DNA from: Oehlia diaphana
Lineage: Eukaryota > Glomeromycota > Glomeromycetes > Glomerales > Glomeraceae
DNA length: 19,799 nucleotides
Assembly (NCBI GenBank): GCA_003833135.1
Contig: QZLH01001013.1
Coordinates: 9,870 to 29,668, forward strand
Reading direction: 5' to 3'
Below the pieces are notes generated by a model. That model was given only the letters and a program-made list of their open reading frames with translations. It was not told where the DNA came from and ran no database searches. Each line of letters opens with the position of its first letter. Within the stretch, counting starts at the first letter, position 1. The translations under genes were made by a program, and so were the position numbers. Positions 19,580 to 19,799 of this stretch are shown piece after piece.

Positions 19580-19799
19580 CAGTGAAATTCGATAAACCAG
19601 ATCTTCGATAAACCGGATTTGGGCCTAAACCGGATTTTTTTGCTGGACGATATACCGGAGTTTACTAGTAAAAGCTCGATATTCGCTAAAAAAAAACTCT
19701 TTCTTTTTCTCTTGTTTTTATTATGGTGGCGCAGTTTTTTATTAAATAATATTTTCTTTTTTATTTCTAAGTCATTTTTTGGTAGCATAGTTTTGTTTA
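19580..19799. mobile_element. Left end of a Tc1/mariner, probably pogo/Tigger-like, element running off the window
   Basis: TA at 19578-19579 is followed by CAGTGAAATTCGATAAACC. TTCGATAAACC occurs twice (about 19588 and 19603), and AAACCGGATTT occurs twice (about 19610 and 19627). A CAGT start after TA and doubled TCGATAA words are typical of pogo/Tigger terminal repeats, which carry sub-terminal transposase sites. The opposite end and any transposase lie outside the window, so autonomy is unknown. An 88-codon minus-strand frame here (19522-19788) is unlikely to be real. Confidence 0.5.

Noticed and set aside
1..19799. tRNA, rRNA, CRISPR array or bacterial-style operon
   Set aside because: No cloverleaf with A/B box words, no rRNA-like text, no regularly spaced repeats; introns and gene structure are eukaryotic.

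Overview
The window looks like nuclear DNA of an early-diverging fungus, most likely an arbuscular mycorrhizal glomeromycete of the Rhizophagus type. The reasons are a strongly AT-rich background, short spliceosomal introns of 69-104 bases with GTAAGT-like donors, a NFX1-type zinc-finger helicase, secreted trefoil lectins, a decayed Sel1-repeat gene and many short non-autonomous DNA transposons. The species is an inference; no rRNA or other marker is present.

Layout. Positions 1-1417 hold no gene but at least two inverted-repeat elements. Positions 1418-8981 (minus strand) are one large gene in 11 exons. It encodes a protein of about 2,250 residues of the ZNFX1/Hrr1 family: an Arg/Ser/Pro-rich repeat tail, an N-terminal helical region, a split SF1 helicase core, NFX1 zinc fingers, a RING-like segment and a C-terminal RZ-type zinc finger. 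Splicing restores one frame throughout except at about 4622, where a stop and a frame change fall inside the helicase core. Positions 8982-10697 are gene-poor and carry a TA-flanked MITE. A small membrane protein of unknown function lies on the plus strand at 10698-11159.

Positions 11499-12785 and 14502-15875 (both minus) are tandem paralogues: secreted proteins with a ricin-B-type beta-trefoil joined to an aerolysin-like pore-forming module and a hydrophobic C-terminal tail that looks like a GPI-anchor signal. Their upstream DNA is also related, so the duplication included the 5' flank. Positions 17281-17502 are a Sel1-repeat pseudogene with three in-frame stops. Positions 18675-19060 are a 386-bp foldback hAT-type MITE with an exact 8-bp target duplication. 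A Tc1/mariner (pogo/Tigger-like) end begins at 19580 and runs off the window.

The helicase gene (probably RNA silencing or RNA surveillance) and the lectin pair (probably cell-surface or secreted effectors) have no evident joint role. The window reads as a mobile-element-rich accessory region, with one near-intact silencing-type helicase and a recent duplication of surface lectin/pore-former genes.
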